Source: Photobacterium sp. Ph5
Lineage (GTDB): Bacteria; Pseudomonadota; Gammaproteobacteria; Enterobacterales; Vibrionaceae
Length of the DNA: 48,948 nucleotides
NCBI RefSeq assembly: GCF_022129445.1
Contig: NZ_JADQAQ010000035.1
Coordinates: forward strand, 1 to 48,948
Reading direction: 5' to 3'
Part shown: positions 8,933-20,041 of the stretch, in pieces
Layout: each line of letters starts with the position of its first letter
Position numbering within the stretch: position 1 is the first letter of the stretch
Notes under the pieces: generated by a model
The model's database searches: none
What the model saw: only the letters and a program-made list of their open reading frames with translations
Told to the model about the DNA's origin: nothing
Translations under genes and position numbers: made by a program

Positions 8933-11038
8933 TTAATTTCGTTCTGCAATAATTTTGTCAGTAACATTCTTTGGCATTTCAGCGTACTCGCTAAATTCCA
9001 TAGAATAAGACGCACGGCCTTGTGTTGCTGAGCGTAAATCAGTTGCATAGCCAAACATTGCAGATAATGGAACTTGTGCACGAATAATTTTAATACCCGC
9101 GTTGCCTTCGTCCATACCTTCGATCATGCCGCGACGGCGATTAAGATCGCCAACAACATCACCCATCCAATCTTCTGGCGTGGTAATTTCAACTTTCATC
9201 ATCGGCTCAAGTAAAACAGGGGTTGCTTGTAGCGCACCTTGCCTTAATGCCATTGAACCTGCGATTTTAAATGCTATATCGTTAGAATCAGTTTCATGGA
9301 ACGAACCGTCGAACAAGGTTGCTTTAACGTCAACCATTGGGTAACCCGCAAGCACACCACTTTTCATTTGTTCTTCGATACCAGTTGCAGCTGCCGTGAT
9401 ATACTCTTTCGGCACACTACCGTTCACGATTTCATCTACGAATACGAAACCTTCACCAGGCTCTGTTGGTTCTAATCGTAAGCAAACATGACCATATTGG
9501 TTACGCCCACCCGTTTCACCCGCTTGGCGAATGAACTTGCCTTCAACTTCAGTTGTACCACGAATACTTTCACGGTAAGCAACTTGTGGATTACCCACAT
9601 TACAGTCAACGCTAAATTCACGTTTCATACGATCAACAATGATATCAAGGTGAAGTTCACCCATACCAGAGATTAAGGTCTGGCCTGATTCATTATCAAT
9701 TTCTACTCGGAAAGATGGATCTTCCATCGCTAATTTTTCTAGCGCGATTGCCATCTTATCCTGATCGACTGTTGAACGAGGCTCAACAACGATCTGAATT
9801 ACTGGTTCAGGGAAATCCATGCGCTCAAGAATCACTTTATGATTTTGATCACACAGGGTGTCACCTGTTGTCGCAAATTTAAGGCCAATAGCGGCAGCGA
9901 TATCGCCAGCACGCACTTCTTTGACCTCTTCACGCTTATTCGCATGCATTTGAACAATGCGACCTAAACGTTCACGTTTCTCTTTAATGCTGTTAAAGAC
10001 AGTATCACCTGAATTTACAACACCAGAATAAACACGCATGAAAGTTAACGTACCTACAAACGGGTCTGTTGCAATTTTGAACGCTAGCGCTGCAAAAGGT
10101 TCGTTGTCATCTGAATGACGTTCAACAGGATTACCGTTTTCATCTTCACCAGTAATTGCTTTTACTTCTGTTGGTGAAGGAAGGAAATCAACAACCGCAT
10201 CAAGTACTGCCTGAACACCTTTGTTCTTGAATGCAGAACCACAAGTCGCGAGTACGATTTCGTTGTTGAGTGTACGTTGACGAAGACCAGCTTTAATTTC
10301 AGCTTCAGTCAGTTCGCCTTCTTCAAGGTATTTATCCATTAGCTCGTCATTCGCTTCAGCGGCAGACTCAATTAAATTCATGCGCCATTCTTCTGCTTCT
10401 TCTAATAAATCAGCAGGAATGTCTTCATAGGTAAAACTAGTCCCTTGATCAGCTTCTGACCAGTTAATGGCCTTCATTTTGATCAGGTCAATGACACCTT
10501 TAAATTCATCTTCAGCACCAATATTCAATTGAATAGGCACTGGGTTTGCGCCAAGACGGGTTTTGATTTGCTCGATAACGCGTAGGAAATCGGCACCAGT
10601 ACGGTCCATCTTGTTAACGAAAACCATGCGTGGTACTTCGTATCTATCAGCTTGACGCCATACAGTCTCAGACTGAGGCTCTACACCTGAAGAACCACAG
10701 AACACAACAACAGCACCATCTAATACACGTAGTGAACGCTCAACTTCAATGGTGAAGTCAACGTGTCCAGGAGTATCAATGATGTTGATTCGGTGCTCGT
10801 CGAACTGCTTGTCCATACCGCGCCAAAAGGTGGTTGTTGCAGCAGAGGTGATCGTGATACCACGTTCTTGCTCCTGCTCCATCCAATCCATAGTAGCAGC
10901 GCCGTCGTGTACTTCACCAATCTTGTGAGATAGACCTGTATAAAACAGGATGCGCTCGGTCGTTGTTGTTTTACCGGCGTCAACGTGAGCACAGATACCG
11001 ATATTACGGTAGCGCTCGATAGGCGTTTTGCGTGCCAC
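8933..11038 (-). CDS. fusA: elongation factor G
   Basis: EF-G is the translocation GTPase and works with RRF in ribosome recycling. The 701 residues include the P-loop AHVDAGKT near 17-24, [10 protein letters not shown] near 87-96 and [10 protein letters not shown], then the domain II-V region ending [11 protein letters not shown]. The start is GTG at 11038 with a GAGGA Shine-Dalgarno 7 bases upstream. It lies in the str operon between rpsG and tuf. Length and motifs are those of the canonical enterobacterial/vibrio EF-G rather than the divergent second paralogue some bacteria carry. Confidence 0.99.
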   Translation of the reverse strand: MARKTPIERYRNIGICAHVDAGKTTTTERILFYTGLSHKIGEVHDGAATMDWMEQEQERGITITSAATTTFWRGMDKQFDEHRINIIDTPGHVDFTIEVERSLRVLDGAVVVFCGSSGVEPQSETVWRQADRYEVPRMVFVNKMDRTGADFLRVIEQIKTRLGANPVPIQLNIGAEDEFKGVIDLIKMKAINWSEADQGTSFTYEDIPADLLEEAEEWRMNLIESAAEANDELMDKYLEEGELTEAEIKAGLRQRTLNNEIVLATCGSAFKNKGVQAVLDAVVDFLPSPTEVKAITGEDENGNPVERHSDDNEPFAALAFKIATDPFVGTLTFMRVYSGVVNSGDTVFNSIKEKRERLGRIVQMHANKREEVKEVRAGDIAAAIGLKFATTGDTLCDQNHKVILERMDFPEPVIQIVVEPRSTVDQDKMAIALEKLAMEDPSFRVEIDNESGQTLISGMGELHLDIIVDRMKREFSVDCNVGNPQVAYRESIRGTTEVEGKFIRQAGETGGRNQYGHVCLRLEPTEPGEGFVFVDEIVNGSVPKEYITAAATGIEEQMKSGVLAGYPMVDVKATLFDGSFHETDSNDIAFKIAGSMALRQGALQATPVLLEPMMKVEITTPEDWMGDVVGDLNRRRGMIEGMDEGNAGIKIIRAQVPLSAMFGYATDLRSATQGRASYSMEFSEYAEMPKNVTDKIIAERN

Positions 11039-11127
11039 AGTTGTATCCTCTTACTAAGGTGAACCTTAGAATATGGTTTAGGCACAGCAGGATAACCTGC
11101 TGTGCCCAAGCGGTATTACCAGCTATA

Positions 11128-11601
<474 letters not shown>

Positions 11602-11693
11602 TTATCTCCGTTGTCTTCTTCAGGTTATCCAAAACTTTTCAGTTTCTTCAAAATTAAATAATTTTAGTGTTTGGCCTTACTTAACGGAATCCA

Positions 11694-12167
<474 letters not shown>

Positions 12168-12244
12168 CTAACCAACGATCAATCAAATGATCATTTCTTA
12201 AACAATCCGTTTTTTATCACTTTTAAGGCTTATATCATACCTAT

Positions 12245-12538
12245 TTAAGCCCATTTCATATGCTGTTCATGCTTAACCGTTAACGAAACAAAACCTTTAT
12301 AATCAATAACATTAAGACATTCATCACACTTACCTTGCAAGCCACGTGCAATGAGATCGGCTTCAAGTAAATAAATTTTTACGCCAACATTTTTTATTAC
12401 ATTTAAATAATTATTTTTTGCCAGTCCGGCAATCACTGCATCTTCTAACAGCAATATTTCGTCACCTTCGGTAACATAAGCTAAACATTGCGTTAAAGAT
12501 TGGCTTTGATAAGGTGAGCGAGTAACGGTATGAAGCAT
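12245..12538 (-). CDS. tusB: sulfurtransferase complex subunit TusB (DsrH family)
   Basis: TusB is one of three subunits of the TusBCD heterohexamer, which relays sulfur from TusA to TusE and MnmA for 2-thiolation of the wobble uridine in tRNAs for Lys, Glu and Gln. The 97 residues begin MLHTVTRSP and contain the GDEILLLEDAVIAGL segment typical of DsrH/TusB. It is the last gene of the yheO-tusD-tusC-tusB cluster, 7 bases from tusC. The str promoter lies behind it, and I see no terminator in between, so some read-through into rpsL is possible. Confidence 0.93.
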   Translation of the reverse strand: MLHTVTRSPYQSQSLTQCLAYVTEGDEILLLEDAVIAGLAKNNYLNVIKNVGVKIYLLEADLIARGLQGKCDECLNVIDYKGFVSLTVKHEQHMKWA

Positions 12539-12545
12539 TACGACC

Positions 12546-12902
12546 TCAAAATGTAAGAAGTTGTCGGCATTGATGCATTTTTTCTATCAACTGTGTTTGG
12601 TCACAGACAATGGCATCAATGATCAAATCATCAGTTGTTAGTCCGCGAGCATGTAATGATTCTGCATTCACGTAAATATTTTCAACATCATAAAGTTCAA
12701 GCATTTTAAATGTCGCAATATAATCTCGACTTAAAATAGCTTGTGGCTGTTGCTGTTTTAATAATTGAAATACGCCATCATCAATAAAATACAGTGCTAA
12801 CGCTTCAGTATAAGCTGAACTTGCCAATACAGCATCTAGCCCTTCTCGCCCACTGTTATTGCCATGTGGTGAAGTTCTAAAGATAAAACCCAGTGAATTC
12901 AT
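12546..12902 (-). CDS. tusC: sulfurtransferase complex subunit TusC (DsrF family)
   Basis: TusC is the structural partner of TusB and TusD in the sulfur relay for tRNA wobble thiolation. The 118-residue protein begins [23 protein letters not shown], the typical TusC N-terminus for this DsrE/F-fold family, and continues with [11 protein letters not shown]. It lies 10 bases after tusD and 7 bases before tusB, so one transcript is likely. Confidence 0.94.
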   Translation of the reverse strand: MNSLGFIFRTSPHGNNSGREGLDAVLASSAYTEALALYFIDDGVFQLLKQQQPQAILSRDYIATFKMLELYDVENIYVNAESLHARGLTTDDLIIDAIVCDQTQLIEKMHQCRQLLTF

Positions 12903-12912
12903 ATCAATACCA

Positions 12913-13305
12913 CTAAAATTGTATTACGCGATCTGCAATTAACATGACTTCTGCAAGACCACCGAGTCCTGCTTGTTCAAAGCTATCAGCAAGATTGGCA
13001 GCAGGTAGTTGGTTTTGCTCTGCTTCTTGTTCACTGACAATACCGCGACGCAATGCGGCTGCCACACAGGTTTGTAATTCAACATTATGCATTTTAGCTA
13101 ATGCTTGCCATGCAGCCACAAGATCAAATTCATCGGATGCTGGTGCCGTTAATGCAGAGCCATTTAACACGCCATCTTGATAAAAGAACACGCGTTGTAA
13201 TACATGCCCTTCTTCAATTAATGCACTTGCAAATTGATAAGCTGAACGCGATGTTTGGTTTCCGTATGCAGGCCCATTAACCACGAGAGCGTAAGTTAAA
13301 CTCAC
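12913..13305 (-). CDS. tusD: sulfurtransferase complex subunit TusD (DsrE family)
   Basis: TusD is the catalytic subunit of TusBCD; its persulfide cysteine accepts sulfur from TusA and hands it to TusE. In the 130 residues the N-terminal [19 protein letters not shown] is typical, and Cys80 in [13 protein letters not shown] matches the active cysteine (Cys78 in E. coli). It starts with GTG at 13305, overlapping the stop of the upstream regulator by 4 bases (GTGA), which indicates translational coupling. Confidence 0.95.
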   Translation of the reverse strand: MSLTYALVVNGPAYGNQTSRSAYQFASALIEEGHVLQRVFFYQDGVLNGSALTAPASDEFDLVAAWQALAKMHNVELQTCVAAALRRGIVSEQEAEQNQLPAANLADSFEQAGLGGLAEVMLIADRVIQF

Positions 13306-14024
13306 TTCTCACCATCCTCGGTTTTTCGCTGGCGGATATACAGATACACAGTGTGTTTAGAGATATTCAAACGATCTGCGACACGATTAATCGCATCTTT
13401 AATATCGAAAATACCTTTATCGAACAGTTCCATCACGATTTGGCGATTTTTGGCGTTATTTGATACGTTCTTATCGGCATTAATTTCTTCGATAGTACGT
13501 TCCACCGTTTGATCAACGAGTTCATCAACATCGCTGGCAAAGTTAACCGTTGATGCCGCTTGTTTTGCTTCATCGGTAGGCATAAACGACTGCAGAATTT
13601 GAGAGAAAGGGGCATCTAAATTGACGTTTATACACAGCAAGCCAATGATATTATTTTCACCGTTACGAATTGCAATCGTGATTGACTTCATTAAGTCACC
13701 ACCTTTTGCACGAGTGAAATAAGCACGAGAAAAATTACGCTCTGAACCTTCAATATCGCGTAGCATACGCAATGCAAGATCAGTAATTGGCGAGCCAACT
13801 TTACGCCCAGTATTTTCTCCGTTAGCGATCTTAATCGCTGATGTATTAAGATCGGCTAATGAATGGAGTACGATTTCACAAAAAGGACCAATCAATGCAG
13901 CTAAGCCATCAACAACAGCTTCGTAAGAACGAAGAATAATATAATCATGCTCAGAGAAGATTCGGCTATCGACGATATCACTGTCGACCATCACCTCTGA
14001 ACCAAAGTTATCAGTTGAAACCAC
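13302..14024 (-). CDS. yheO: YheO-type helix-turn-helix regulator with PAS-like domain
   Basis: This protein matches the YheO family: an N-terminal PAS-like sensor domain (about 25-140, with [23 protein letters not shown]) and a C-terminal helix-turn-helix (about 185-232, with [29 protein letters not shown]). Members of this domain pair regulate D-serine/D-amino acid and other pathways in some bacteria, but the ligand here is unknown. The start is uncertain: GTG at 14024 with GGAAG 10 bases upstream gives 240 residues, close to the E. coli length, while an ATG at 13991 would give 229. Its 4-base overlap with tusD suggests it may control or accompany tRNA thiolation genes; that link is by context only. 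Confidence 0.9.
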   Translation of the reverse strand: MVSTDNFGSEVMVDSDIVDSRIFSEHDYIILRSYEAVVDGLAALIGPFCEIVLHSLADLNTSAIKIANGENTGRKVGSPITDLALRMLRDIEGSERNFSRAYFTRAKGGDLMKSITIAIRNGENNIIGLLCINVNLDAPFSQILQSFMPTDEAKQAASTVNFASDVDELVDQTVERTIEEINADKNVSNNAKNRQIVMELFDKGIFDIKDAINRVADRLNISKHTVYLYIRQRKTEDGEK

Positions 14025-14140
14025 TATTCAATCTTCCATGTTGCAATCAATACTATTAATACGATTTATGCATTCAACTTAAGTATTAAATAGAATCAAT
14101 AAAATTTAAAATATTGCTAGTAAGTTTATCAGATAATTAA

Positions 14141-14170
14141 AAAGAAAAGACCCGACATAAGTCGGGTCTT
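14141..14170 (-). terminator. fkpA terminator
   Basis: AAGACCCGAC and GTCGGGTCTT form a 10-base stem with a 4-base loop, followed on the minus strand by TTCTTTTT. It lies about 40 bases after the fkpA stop and ends that transcript before the YheO-type gene. Confidence 0.88.
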
Positions 14171-14208
14171 GATATTTCTCAATATATTTATTGGCAAATA
14201 TTGCTCAA

Positions 14209-15063
14209 TTATTGTGTTTTTGTCTCTGTAGCTGCTGGTTTTTCAGCTGGTGCCGCTGCAGGTTTTGCCGTTTTATCCCCTTTAATGCCTAGTAGCTCAA
14301 CTTGGAATACCAATGTTGAGTTAGCAGGAATGCTTGGGTTAGCTTGTGCGCCATAAGCAAGTTGTGGCGGAATAACAAACTCAAACTTTGAGCCAACAGG
14401 CATTAGCTGAACGCCTTCAGTCCAACCAGGGATCACTTGGTTTAGTGGGAACGTAGCTGGTTGATTACGCTGGTAAGAACTGTCGAATACTGTACCGTCA
14501 GTTAGCATGCCTTTGTAATGAACTTCAACAGTATCTGTTGCTGTTGGTTTTGGACCAGTACCTTCTTTTTCAATTTTGTACATTAGGCCGGTTTTTGTTG
14601 TTACAACACCAGATTCTTTCGAGAAATTAGTACGGAATTCTTCACCCGCTTTTACGTTCTTCTCAGCTTCTGCTTTAGCTTTTTCTTCAACGATTTTCGC
14701 AACACGTTGGTCAAGCTCTTGAAGCGCTTGTTGTGTCTGCTCTTGCGTTAAACGACTCTTACCCGCAAATACATCTTCAACACCTTGAAGTACGTCTTGA
14801 CGATTTAGATCTAGACCTAGCTCTTTTTGCTGATCAAGGTTAGCTGATAGATATTGCGCCAGTGATGCACCAATTGCATAAGCTGATTTTTGATCTTCAG
14901 TTTTAAATTCAACTTTGGCATCAGTTGCTGGAGTCTTAGCAGCAACCTGCTCTACTTTCGCAGGCTCTGCAGGCTTATTGGTGTCTGCTTTATTATCATC
15001 CTGACAACCAACAGCGAGGAAAATTGTTGCTGCCAATACAGACATCTTTAGAACAGGTTTCAT
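14209..15063 (-). CDS. fkpA: FKBP-type peptidyl-prolyl isomerase FkpA, lipoprotein form
   Basis: FkpA is an envelope chaperone and prolyl isomerase that helps fold exported proteins. I chose the ATG at 15063 because GGAG stands 7 bases before it; the ATG at 15075 would add four residues with a weak site. The 284 residues begin with a signal peptide ending in the lipobox LAVGC (Cys20) with Gln at +2, so an outer-membrane lipoprotein is predicted, whereas E. coli FkpA is a soluble periplasmic protein. An N-terminal dimerisation domain (about 50-140, QKSAYAIGASLAQYL) is followed by the FKBP domain (about 155-255, VEVHYKGMLTDGTVFDSS, IPGWTEGV, STLVFQVELL) and a Lys/Ala/Glu-rich tail. It is divergent from the WD40 lipoprotein gene. 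Confidence 0.95.
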   Translation of the reverse strand: MKPVLKMSVLAATIFLAVGCQDDNKADTNKPAEPAKVEQVAAKTPATDAKVEFKTEDQKSAYAIGASLAQYLSANLDQQKELGLDLNRQDVLQGVEDVFAGKSRLTQEQTQQALQELDQRVAKIVEEKAKAEAEKNVKAGEEFRTNFSKESGVVTTKTGLMYKIEKEGTGPKPTATDTVEVHYKGMLTDGTVFDSSYQRNQPATFPLNQVIPGWTEGVQLMPVGSKFEFVIPPQLAYGAQANPSIPANSTLVFQVELLGIKGDKTAKPAAAPAEKPAATETKTQ

Positions 15064-15254
15064 GTATTTCTCCATCAGTCAGTGAGGCAATGCCTCATTT
15101 TTTAACTGTACTTTTTAGTATGAGTATGAAAATAAAGTTATAACAATATACTACTAGCATTTGATTAAGTAACTGTAAAAAACAAGTCAACTCAGTTATT
15201 TAATCAGACTAATTTACTCTACTAGTTACCCTATGCAAGCGGAACCAGAGCTTA

Positions 15255-16232
15255 ATGTATAAAACTTTTTTTTCATTTAGTTTATTTTTATCCACTTTGA
15301 CCTTGAGTGGTTGTTTCTTTTCTGGCTCAGAAGTCCAACGCTGGCAGTTAGCCCCACAAGGTGCAACCAGTTTTAGCCTTAGCCGAGATGGCCGTTTTGC
15401 AATAGTTAGTGCAATCGAACAAGGTATCGCGCTATGGGACTTACAGCAAAACAAAAAGTTAGCTGATTTTGGTTCTCAAGATCAACATCACAGTACGGTG
15501 ATAAGTAGCTATATTTCTGACAATAAACGTTTTGCTATCACAGCAACAGCACAAAATTTTGCTATCTGGGATCTTGGCTGGTCTCAAGCCCAAGGTTTAT
15601 GGTCTATAGATGACGCTACCATTAGAGATGTCGCTATTGCCAATAATGGCGACGACATCTTATTAGCACTAAGTAATGGTAAGGCCTTGTTTATCAATAT
15701 TAGCACAGGAAGAAGACTTGAGTTTTTAGCTCATAAAGAGAAAGTTAATAGTGTCACCTTATCTCCTAATGGTCGTTACGCACTATCTGGCGGCAATGAT
15801 CATAATGGCTATTTGTGGGATACCCGAACGGGACAAATCTTGTATCATTTCCCTCATAAAAGTCGTATTACTCGAGTCGCACTGCAGCGAGATGGTAAGT
15901 TTGCCCTGACTGCCGATGGTACAAATGAAGTCTTTGTTTGGGATTTAACCAACGGAAATAAAGTATCAGAGCTAGATATTAACCTTCGTCAACAAACCCT
16001 TTCCAGTGCGCGTTTTTCTGACAATGGTTCACTGATAGCAACCGGCACTCCCTCACGCAGAGTGGAGTTATGGCGCACATCGGATGGGGAAAATATGGGG
16101 AGTTGGAAGGCGGAACGTCAGCAAGAGACTCGACCCGCTACAGCAGTGGTGTATGATGTCGCTATTAGCCCAACAGGTAACGTCATCTCTGGATCATCAT
16201 CTGGATTTGCCCAAGCCTGGTCAACAGATTGA
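15255..16232 (+). CDS. WD40-repeat lipoprotein
   Basis: This 325-residue protein carries a signal peptide with lipobox LTLSGC (Cys20) and Phe at +2, so it should be anchored to the outer membrane facing the periplasm. The mature part is made of beta-propeller-like repeats with WD-type ends such as [26 protein letters not shown] and FVWDLTNG, about six or seven blades. WD40 proteins are scaffolds for protein binding; no enzymatic motif is visible and the partner is unknown. It ends on a TGA that overlaps the possible TTG start of slyX, so the two are probably one transcript. E. coli lacks this gene between fkpA and slyX; I recall vibrios having it at the same place. Confidence 0.9.
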   Translation: MYKTFFSFSLFLSTLTLSGCFFSGSEVQRWQLAPQGATSFSLSRDGRFAIVSAIEQGIALWDLQQNKKLADFGSQDQHHSTVISSYISDNKRFAITATAQNFAIWDLGWSQAQGLWSIDDATIRDVAIANNGDDILLALSNGKALFINISTGRRLEFLAHKEKVNSVTLSPNGRYALSGGNDHNGYLWDTRTGQILYHFPHKSRITRVALQRDGKFALTADGTNEVFVWDLTNGNKVSELDINLRQQTLSSARFSDNGSLIATGTPSRRVELWRTSDGENMGSWKAERQQETRPATAVVYDVAISPTGNVISGSSSGFAQAWSTD

Positions 16233-16240
16233 AAACGACC

Positions 16241-16462
16241 ATGACTGAGATTGAACAATTACAACACCGTATTGATGAACTTGAAATGAAACAAGCCTTT
16301 CAAGAGCAAACTATTGATGATCTTAATGATGCCCTTACTAAGCAACAGTTCATGATTGACCGCATGGAAGTTCAGATGAGATTTTTAGTGGGTAAGGTAA
16401 AAGGTATGCAAGCACCGAATATGGCCAGCGAGTCGGAAGAAACTCCGCCCCCACACTATTAA
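16241..16462 (+). CDS. slyX: SlyX family protein
   Basis: SlyX is a small coiled-coil protein of unknown function found next to slyD in gammaproteobacteria. The 73 residues (from the ATG at 16241) form one long heptad-patterned helix ([20 protein letters not shown]) and end with the conserved [11 protein letters not shown] tail. A TTG at 16229 overlaps the stop of the WD40 gene and would add four residues; neither start has a clear Shine-Dalgarno, so coupling to the upstream gene is likely. Confidence 0.9.
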   Translation: MTEIEQLQHRIDELEMKQAFQEQTIDDLNDALTKQQFMIDRMEVQMRFLVGKVKGMQAPNMASESEETPPPHY

Positions 16463-16489
16463 TCGCGTTTGACTAAAAAAGAAAAACAA

Positions 16490-16513
16490 AAAAGGAAGCC
16501 GGAGCTTCCTTTT
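16490..16513. terminator. bidirectional terminator between slyX and slyD
   Basis: AAAGGAAGC pairs with GCTTCCTTT around a CGGA tetraloop, with an A-run before and a T-run after, so it can stop convergent transcripts from slyX on plus and slyD on minus. Confidence 0.9.
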
Positions 16514-16535
16514 CTATTGATATCATCAAATGATA

Positions 16536-17099
16536 TTAGTGAGAGCAGCAACCGCCTTTCTCTTCGCCACCGCAGCAACCTTCGTCACCGTGGTCGTGAT
16601 CGCCACAGCCGCCTTCGCCGCCACAACAACCACCGCCTTGGTGTAAGTGACCGTGTGCGATTTCTTCTTCAGTCGCTGCACGTACTGCAACAACTTCAAC
16701 ATCAAAACCTAGAGTTTGACCAGCAAGCATGTGGTTACCATCAACAACTACGTGATCGCCATCTACTTCAGTTACTTCTACAGGGATTGGACCTTGATCA
16801 GTATCTGCTAGGAAACGCATACCAACAGTAATTTCATCAACACCTTGGAATACGTTTGCAGGAACACGTTGAACCATTTCGTCCATGTGCTCGCCGTAAG
16901 CATCAGCAGGAGCAACAGTTACTTCGAACTTGTCGCCAGCTACATGACCTTCAAGCGCTGCTTCAAGGCCAGGAATTAGATTGTTATGACCGTGAAGGTA
17001 ATCAAGTGGAGCTTCAACTGTTGATTGATCTACAACTACACCATCTTCAGTTTTCACTTGGTAAGCTAGGCTTACTACTGTGTCTTTAGCGACTTTCAT
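16536..17099 (-). CDS. slyD: FKBP-type prolyl isomerase and metallochaperone SlyD
   Basis: SlyD combines prolyl isomerase and chaperone activity and supplies nickel for hydrogenase maturation in E. coli. The 187 residues show the FKBP core (VSLAYQVKTEDGVVVDQS, LIPGLEAALEGH), the insert-in-flap chaperone domain (about 70-130), and a metal-binding tail from about residue 150. The tail is Gly/His/Cys-rich with GGGCCGGEGGCGDHDHG and ends GGCCSH, more cysteine-rich than histidine-rich. It is convergent with slyX. Hydrogenase genes are not in this window, so the metal it serves here is unknown. Confidence 0.97.
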   Translation of the reverse strand: MKVAKDTVVSLAYQVKTEDGVVVDQSTVEAPLDYLHGHNNLIPGLEAALEGHVAGDKFEVTVAPADAYGEHMDEMVQRVPANVFQGVDEITVGMRFLADTDQGPIPVEVTEVDGDHVVVDGNHMLAGQTLGFDVEVVAVRAATEEEIAHGHLHQGGGCCGGEGGCGDHDHGDEGCCGGEEKGGCCSH

Positions 17100-17182
17100 G
17101 TTTACTCCAAAATTTGAGCTTGGGGTGATAAGTTTTGCGCGACATCATACAGGATAATATAGCAATGATGCTAATACCGTAT

Positions 17183-17392
17183 TTAGTCAGGTTTAAAAAC
17201 ACCTATTACTTGTTGTTTGGTCGTTGACGAAAGTTGTTCACTTTCTTGTACCGATTGCGGCACTCGTGTATCTGAATGATCACAAGCCACACACTCGACA
17301 TATTCAACATCATCTTGCTGCCACCAGCGTAAAGTATCGATGGTTTGACAACTTGGGCATGCCGCCCCTGCGATAAATCGTTTTTTTATCAT
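17183..17392 (-). CDS. yheV: YheV family putative zinc-ribbon protein
   Basis: This is a 69-residue protein of unknown role, starting at the ATG at 17392 (MIKKRFIAGAACPSCQ), matching the YheV family. Two CxxC pairs (CPSC near residues 12-15 and CVAC near 33-36) suggest a zinc ribbon, and the conserved QQVIGVFKPD closes the protein. The upstream in-frame codons to 17419 lack family similarity and I excluded them. It follows kefB by 35 bases, as in E. coli. Confidence 0.9.
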   Translation of the reverse strand: MIKKRFIAGAACPSCQTIDTLRWWQQDDVEYVECVACDHSDTRVPQSVQESEQLSSTTKQQVIGVFKPD

Positions 17393-17427
17393 CCTGCTAT
17401 TTCCTTGACCATTACACAAGCACTAGC

Positions 17428-19233
17428 TTAATCCCAACCATGGTGGCGTTCTTCCTCGCCTCGCATTTCACGATCGAAAATTTCTTCTAACTCTTTACGG
17501 GCTTCTTTTTGCCTTGACGCTAAATTGACTTCTTCACTATGCTGCGGCAATAGGTCCCGTAAGGCTTGTGTATCTATTTTACGAAAATGTGCCTCGGCAC
17601 GTTTCGCTTTATACGGATGCATACCTAAAGATATGAGGGCTTGGCGACCTAAATCAAGAGCACCAGCAAAAGTTTCACGAGAGAAACATTCAACACCTTG
17701 GCTTAGTAATTGATGAGCTTCTACACGGCTTCTCGCACGCGCTAATATTTTTAAGTGTGGGAAATGCTGCTGACAAATAGCCACTACTTCCATGACCTCT
17801 GTCGGTGCATCGGTACAAATAATAATGGCTTCCGCATTATCCGCCCCTGCTGCACGTAGCAAATCTAACTGAGTAGCATCACCGTAAAAAACTTTATAAC
17901 CGAACTTGCGTAAAAATTGGATTTGGCTCGGATCTCGTTCAAGGACGGTTACTTTAATCTTATTAGCAAACAGTAATCGTCCTATAACTTGTCCAAAGCG
18001 TCCAAACCCCGTAATGATGACACGAGGCGCACGATCAACGACATCAGACTCTGGCTCAGGTTGTTCATCAGCTTTGAAACTTCGCACAAACCAGCGATTT
18101 TGCAGGGTCAACACTAGCGGTGTTGTCATCATTGATAGGCTCACAACCACCAGCAAGAAAGCTAATAATTGCGCATCTAATAAACCTTCAGCACGAGCGG
18201 CAGTAAACAGGACAAACGCAAACTCACCACCCTGACTTAAAATTGCCGCCATCTGACTACGTGACTTTTCTCTTACGCCAAATATCCGAGCTAAAAGATA
18301 TAACACGACGCCTTTTACTGCGATTAACGCTAATACCGCAGCTAAAATCTGTAATGGATATTGCCACAGCAACCCAATATTTACCGCCATACCCACTGAG
18401 ATAAAAAACAGCCCCAGTAATAAACCTTTAAACGGCTCTATCGCAATTTCTAGTTCATGGCGATATTCGCTCTCAGCTAATAGCACCCCAGCTAAGAATG
18501 CCCCTAACGCCATGGATAATCCAAGCGCCTGCATAATCAATGCAATACCAAGAACTAACAGCAATGCCGCAACATTAAACAGTTCTCTAACGCCACTCAT
18601 CACCACATAACGAAACAGTGGGCGAAGTAAAAAATGTCCGCCAACAAGTAATACGGCAATACCACCTAACATCCATAATGCATCATTCCAACTTCCCCCT
18701 TCACCTCCCGCAAGTGCGGGGAGTAAGGCAAGCATTGGGATCACCGCAATATCTTGAAATAGCAATACTGCAAAACCCGATTTGCCAGTATCACTTCCTG
18801 ATAATTGCTGCTCTTCTATTACGCGTAGTGCAATTGCCGTAGAAGATAACGCCAATCCCATCCCTATGACTGCTGCATCACGCCATGTCAGTGATGGTAA
18901 AAAGCCATTGAGGGTCATCACTACTACGGCAATGACTCCACTGGTGATCACAACTTGCCCGCCACCTAACCCTAAAATAGGTTTTCGCATTTGCCACAGT
19001 TTTTTCGGATTAAGCTCTAAACCAATCAGAAACAATAACAACACAACGCCGAATTCAGAGAAATGGAGAATGGCATCAACATCAGAGATCAACCCTAACC
19101 CCCAAGGGCCAATTGCAATACCAGCAATCAAATAACCTAACACTGAACCTAAGCCAAGCTTTTGCGCCAAAGGCACAGCAATGATGGCAGCAGCTAAAAA
19201 GACCACACTAAGAACAAGAAAATCATTGGTCAT
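17428..19233 (-). CDS. kefB: glutathione-regulated potassium-efflux antiporter KefB
   Basis: KefB exchanges K+ for H+ across the inner membrane and opens when glutathione-electrophile adducts bind, acidifying the cytoplasm to protect the cell. The 601 residues match the usual length. About 12 membrane segments fill residues 1-375, with the [19 protein letters not shown] segment, followed by the KTN/RCK regulatory domain (about 400-520) with the nucleotide motif [12 protein letters not shown]. An excellent AAGGAGG lies upstream of the ATG. It overlaps the end of kefG by 11 bases, which fits its need for this ancillary subunit. Confidence 0.95.
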   Translation of the reverse strand: MTNDFLVLSVVFLAAAIIAVPLAQKLGLGSVLGYLIAGIAIGPWGLGLISDVDAILHFSEFGVVLLLFLIGLELNPKKLWQMRKPILGLGGGQVVITSGVIAVVVMTLNGFLPSLTWRDAAVIGMGLALSSTAIALRVIEEQQLSGSDTGKSGFAVLLFQDIAVIPMLALLPALAGGEGGSWNDALWMLGGIAVLLVGGHFLLRPLFRYVVMSGVRELFNVAALLLVLGIALIMQALGLSMALGAFLAGVLLAESEYRHELEIAIEPFKGLLLGLFFISVGMAVNIGLLWQYPLQILAAVLALIAVKGVVLYLLARIFGVREKSRSQMAAILSQGGEFAFVLFTAARAEGLLDAQLLAFLLVVVSLSMMTTPLVLTLQNRWFVRSFKADEQPEPESDVVDRAPRVIITGFGRFGQVIGRLLFANKIKVTVLERDPSQIQFLRKFGYKVFYGDATQLDLLRAAGADNAEAIIICTDAPTEVMEVVAICQQHFPHLKILARARSRVEAHQLLSQGVECFSRETFAGALDLGRQALISLGMHPYKAKRAEAHFRKIDTQALRDLLPQHSEEVNLASRQKEARKELEEIFDREMRGEEERHHGWD

Positions 19234-19813
19234 TGTTGGCCTCCTTACTCGTTAAGCTAATTCGAGGCTCAATGATCAAAGGGTTCGCTAACCATGATTG
19301 GTATGCGCGTGCATGTTGGTTTAATTCATCCACCGTGACGCGTCTTGCCCAGTGCAAGATAAGTGGTGGTAACCAATGCATTTGGCAAAGATCTGCACAA
19401 ATCTCAAATGGCTTTAAAATGGTATCAATACCATAACGATTATAACCATCAGGACTATAAGCTTCTGCCCCACCGCCAGTTGTGATCACCGAGCGCCAAT
19501 ATTTACCCACAGTTTCGTTGCCATCACCGTGAGCAAAGCCTTTACTTAACACTCTATCAAACCACTCTTTCAACAATGATGGACAGGAATACATATAAAG
19601 CGGATGCTGGAAAATAATGATGTCGTGACTCGCAATCAGTTCATGCTCTGCAACAACATCAATGAAGAAATCAGGGTACGTAGCATATAAATCATGCACC
19701 GTAACGTGACCTAATAGTTCAATACCTTGCAACATTGCGCGATTAGCAACGGACTCATCAGGGTCAGGATGAGCAAAAATAATGAGAATTGATGGTAAGT
19801 TTTGTCGTGTCAT
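19223..19813 (-). CDS. kefG: KefB ancillary flavoprotein KefG
   Basis: KefG is a quinone-reductase-like (NQO1 family) flavoprotein that is needed for full KefB activity. The 196 residues start [21 protein letters not shown], with the flavodoxin-fold N-terminus, and contain [22 protein letters not shown] and [18 protein letters not shown], both typical of the family. An AAGGA site precedes the ATG. kefG-kefB-yheV form a minus-strand operon, with yheS divergent across a 228-base gap. Confidence 0.94.
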   Translation of the reverse strand: MTRQNLPSILIIFAHPDPDESVANRAMLQGIELLGHVTVHDLYATYPDFFIDVVAEHELIASHDIIIFQHPLYMYSCPSLLKEWFDRVLSKGFAHGDGNETVGKYWRSVITTGGGAEAYSPDGYNRYGIDTILKPFEICADLCQMHWLPPLILHWARRVTVDELNQHARAYQSWLANPLIIEPRISLTSKEANNDQ

Positions 19814-20041
19814 AACATCCTTTGACAGTCGTTCATATTCATTATGTGCAACAATAAGTACTTGCTCAGTATTATTCCATCATACCTAATTGTTAACAAA
19901 CATGATCTTTTGTTTATCATTTATTCAGCAAAACACAACCTCACCGGTAGAGAGATGTTAGCCACTCTGCGCTGTTTGAGTTAGACTTCCGCTCATAAGT
20001 CCAGTTTATTTAGTGGAGCGGGCAAGACCCCGGCAATATTG

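Noticed and set aside
15083..15097. Perfect palindrome TGAGGCA-A-TGCCTCA followed by T-run on plus, upstream of fkpA.
   Set aside because: No plus-strand gene ends there, and on minus it lies in the fkpA leader with the A-run before it, so it is not a terminator for any known transcript.
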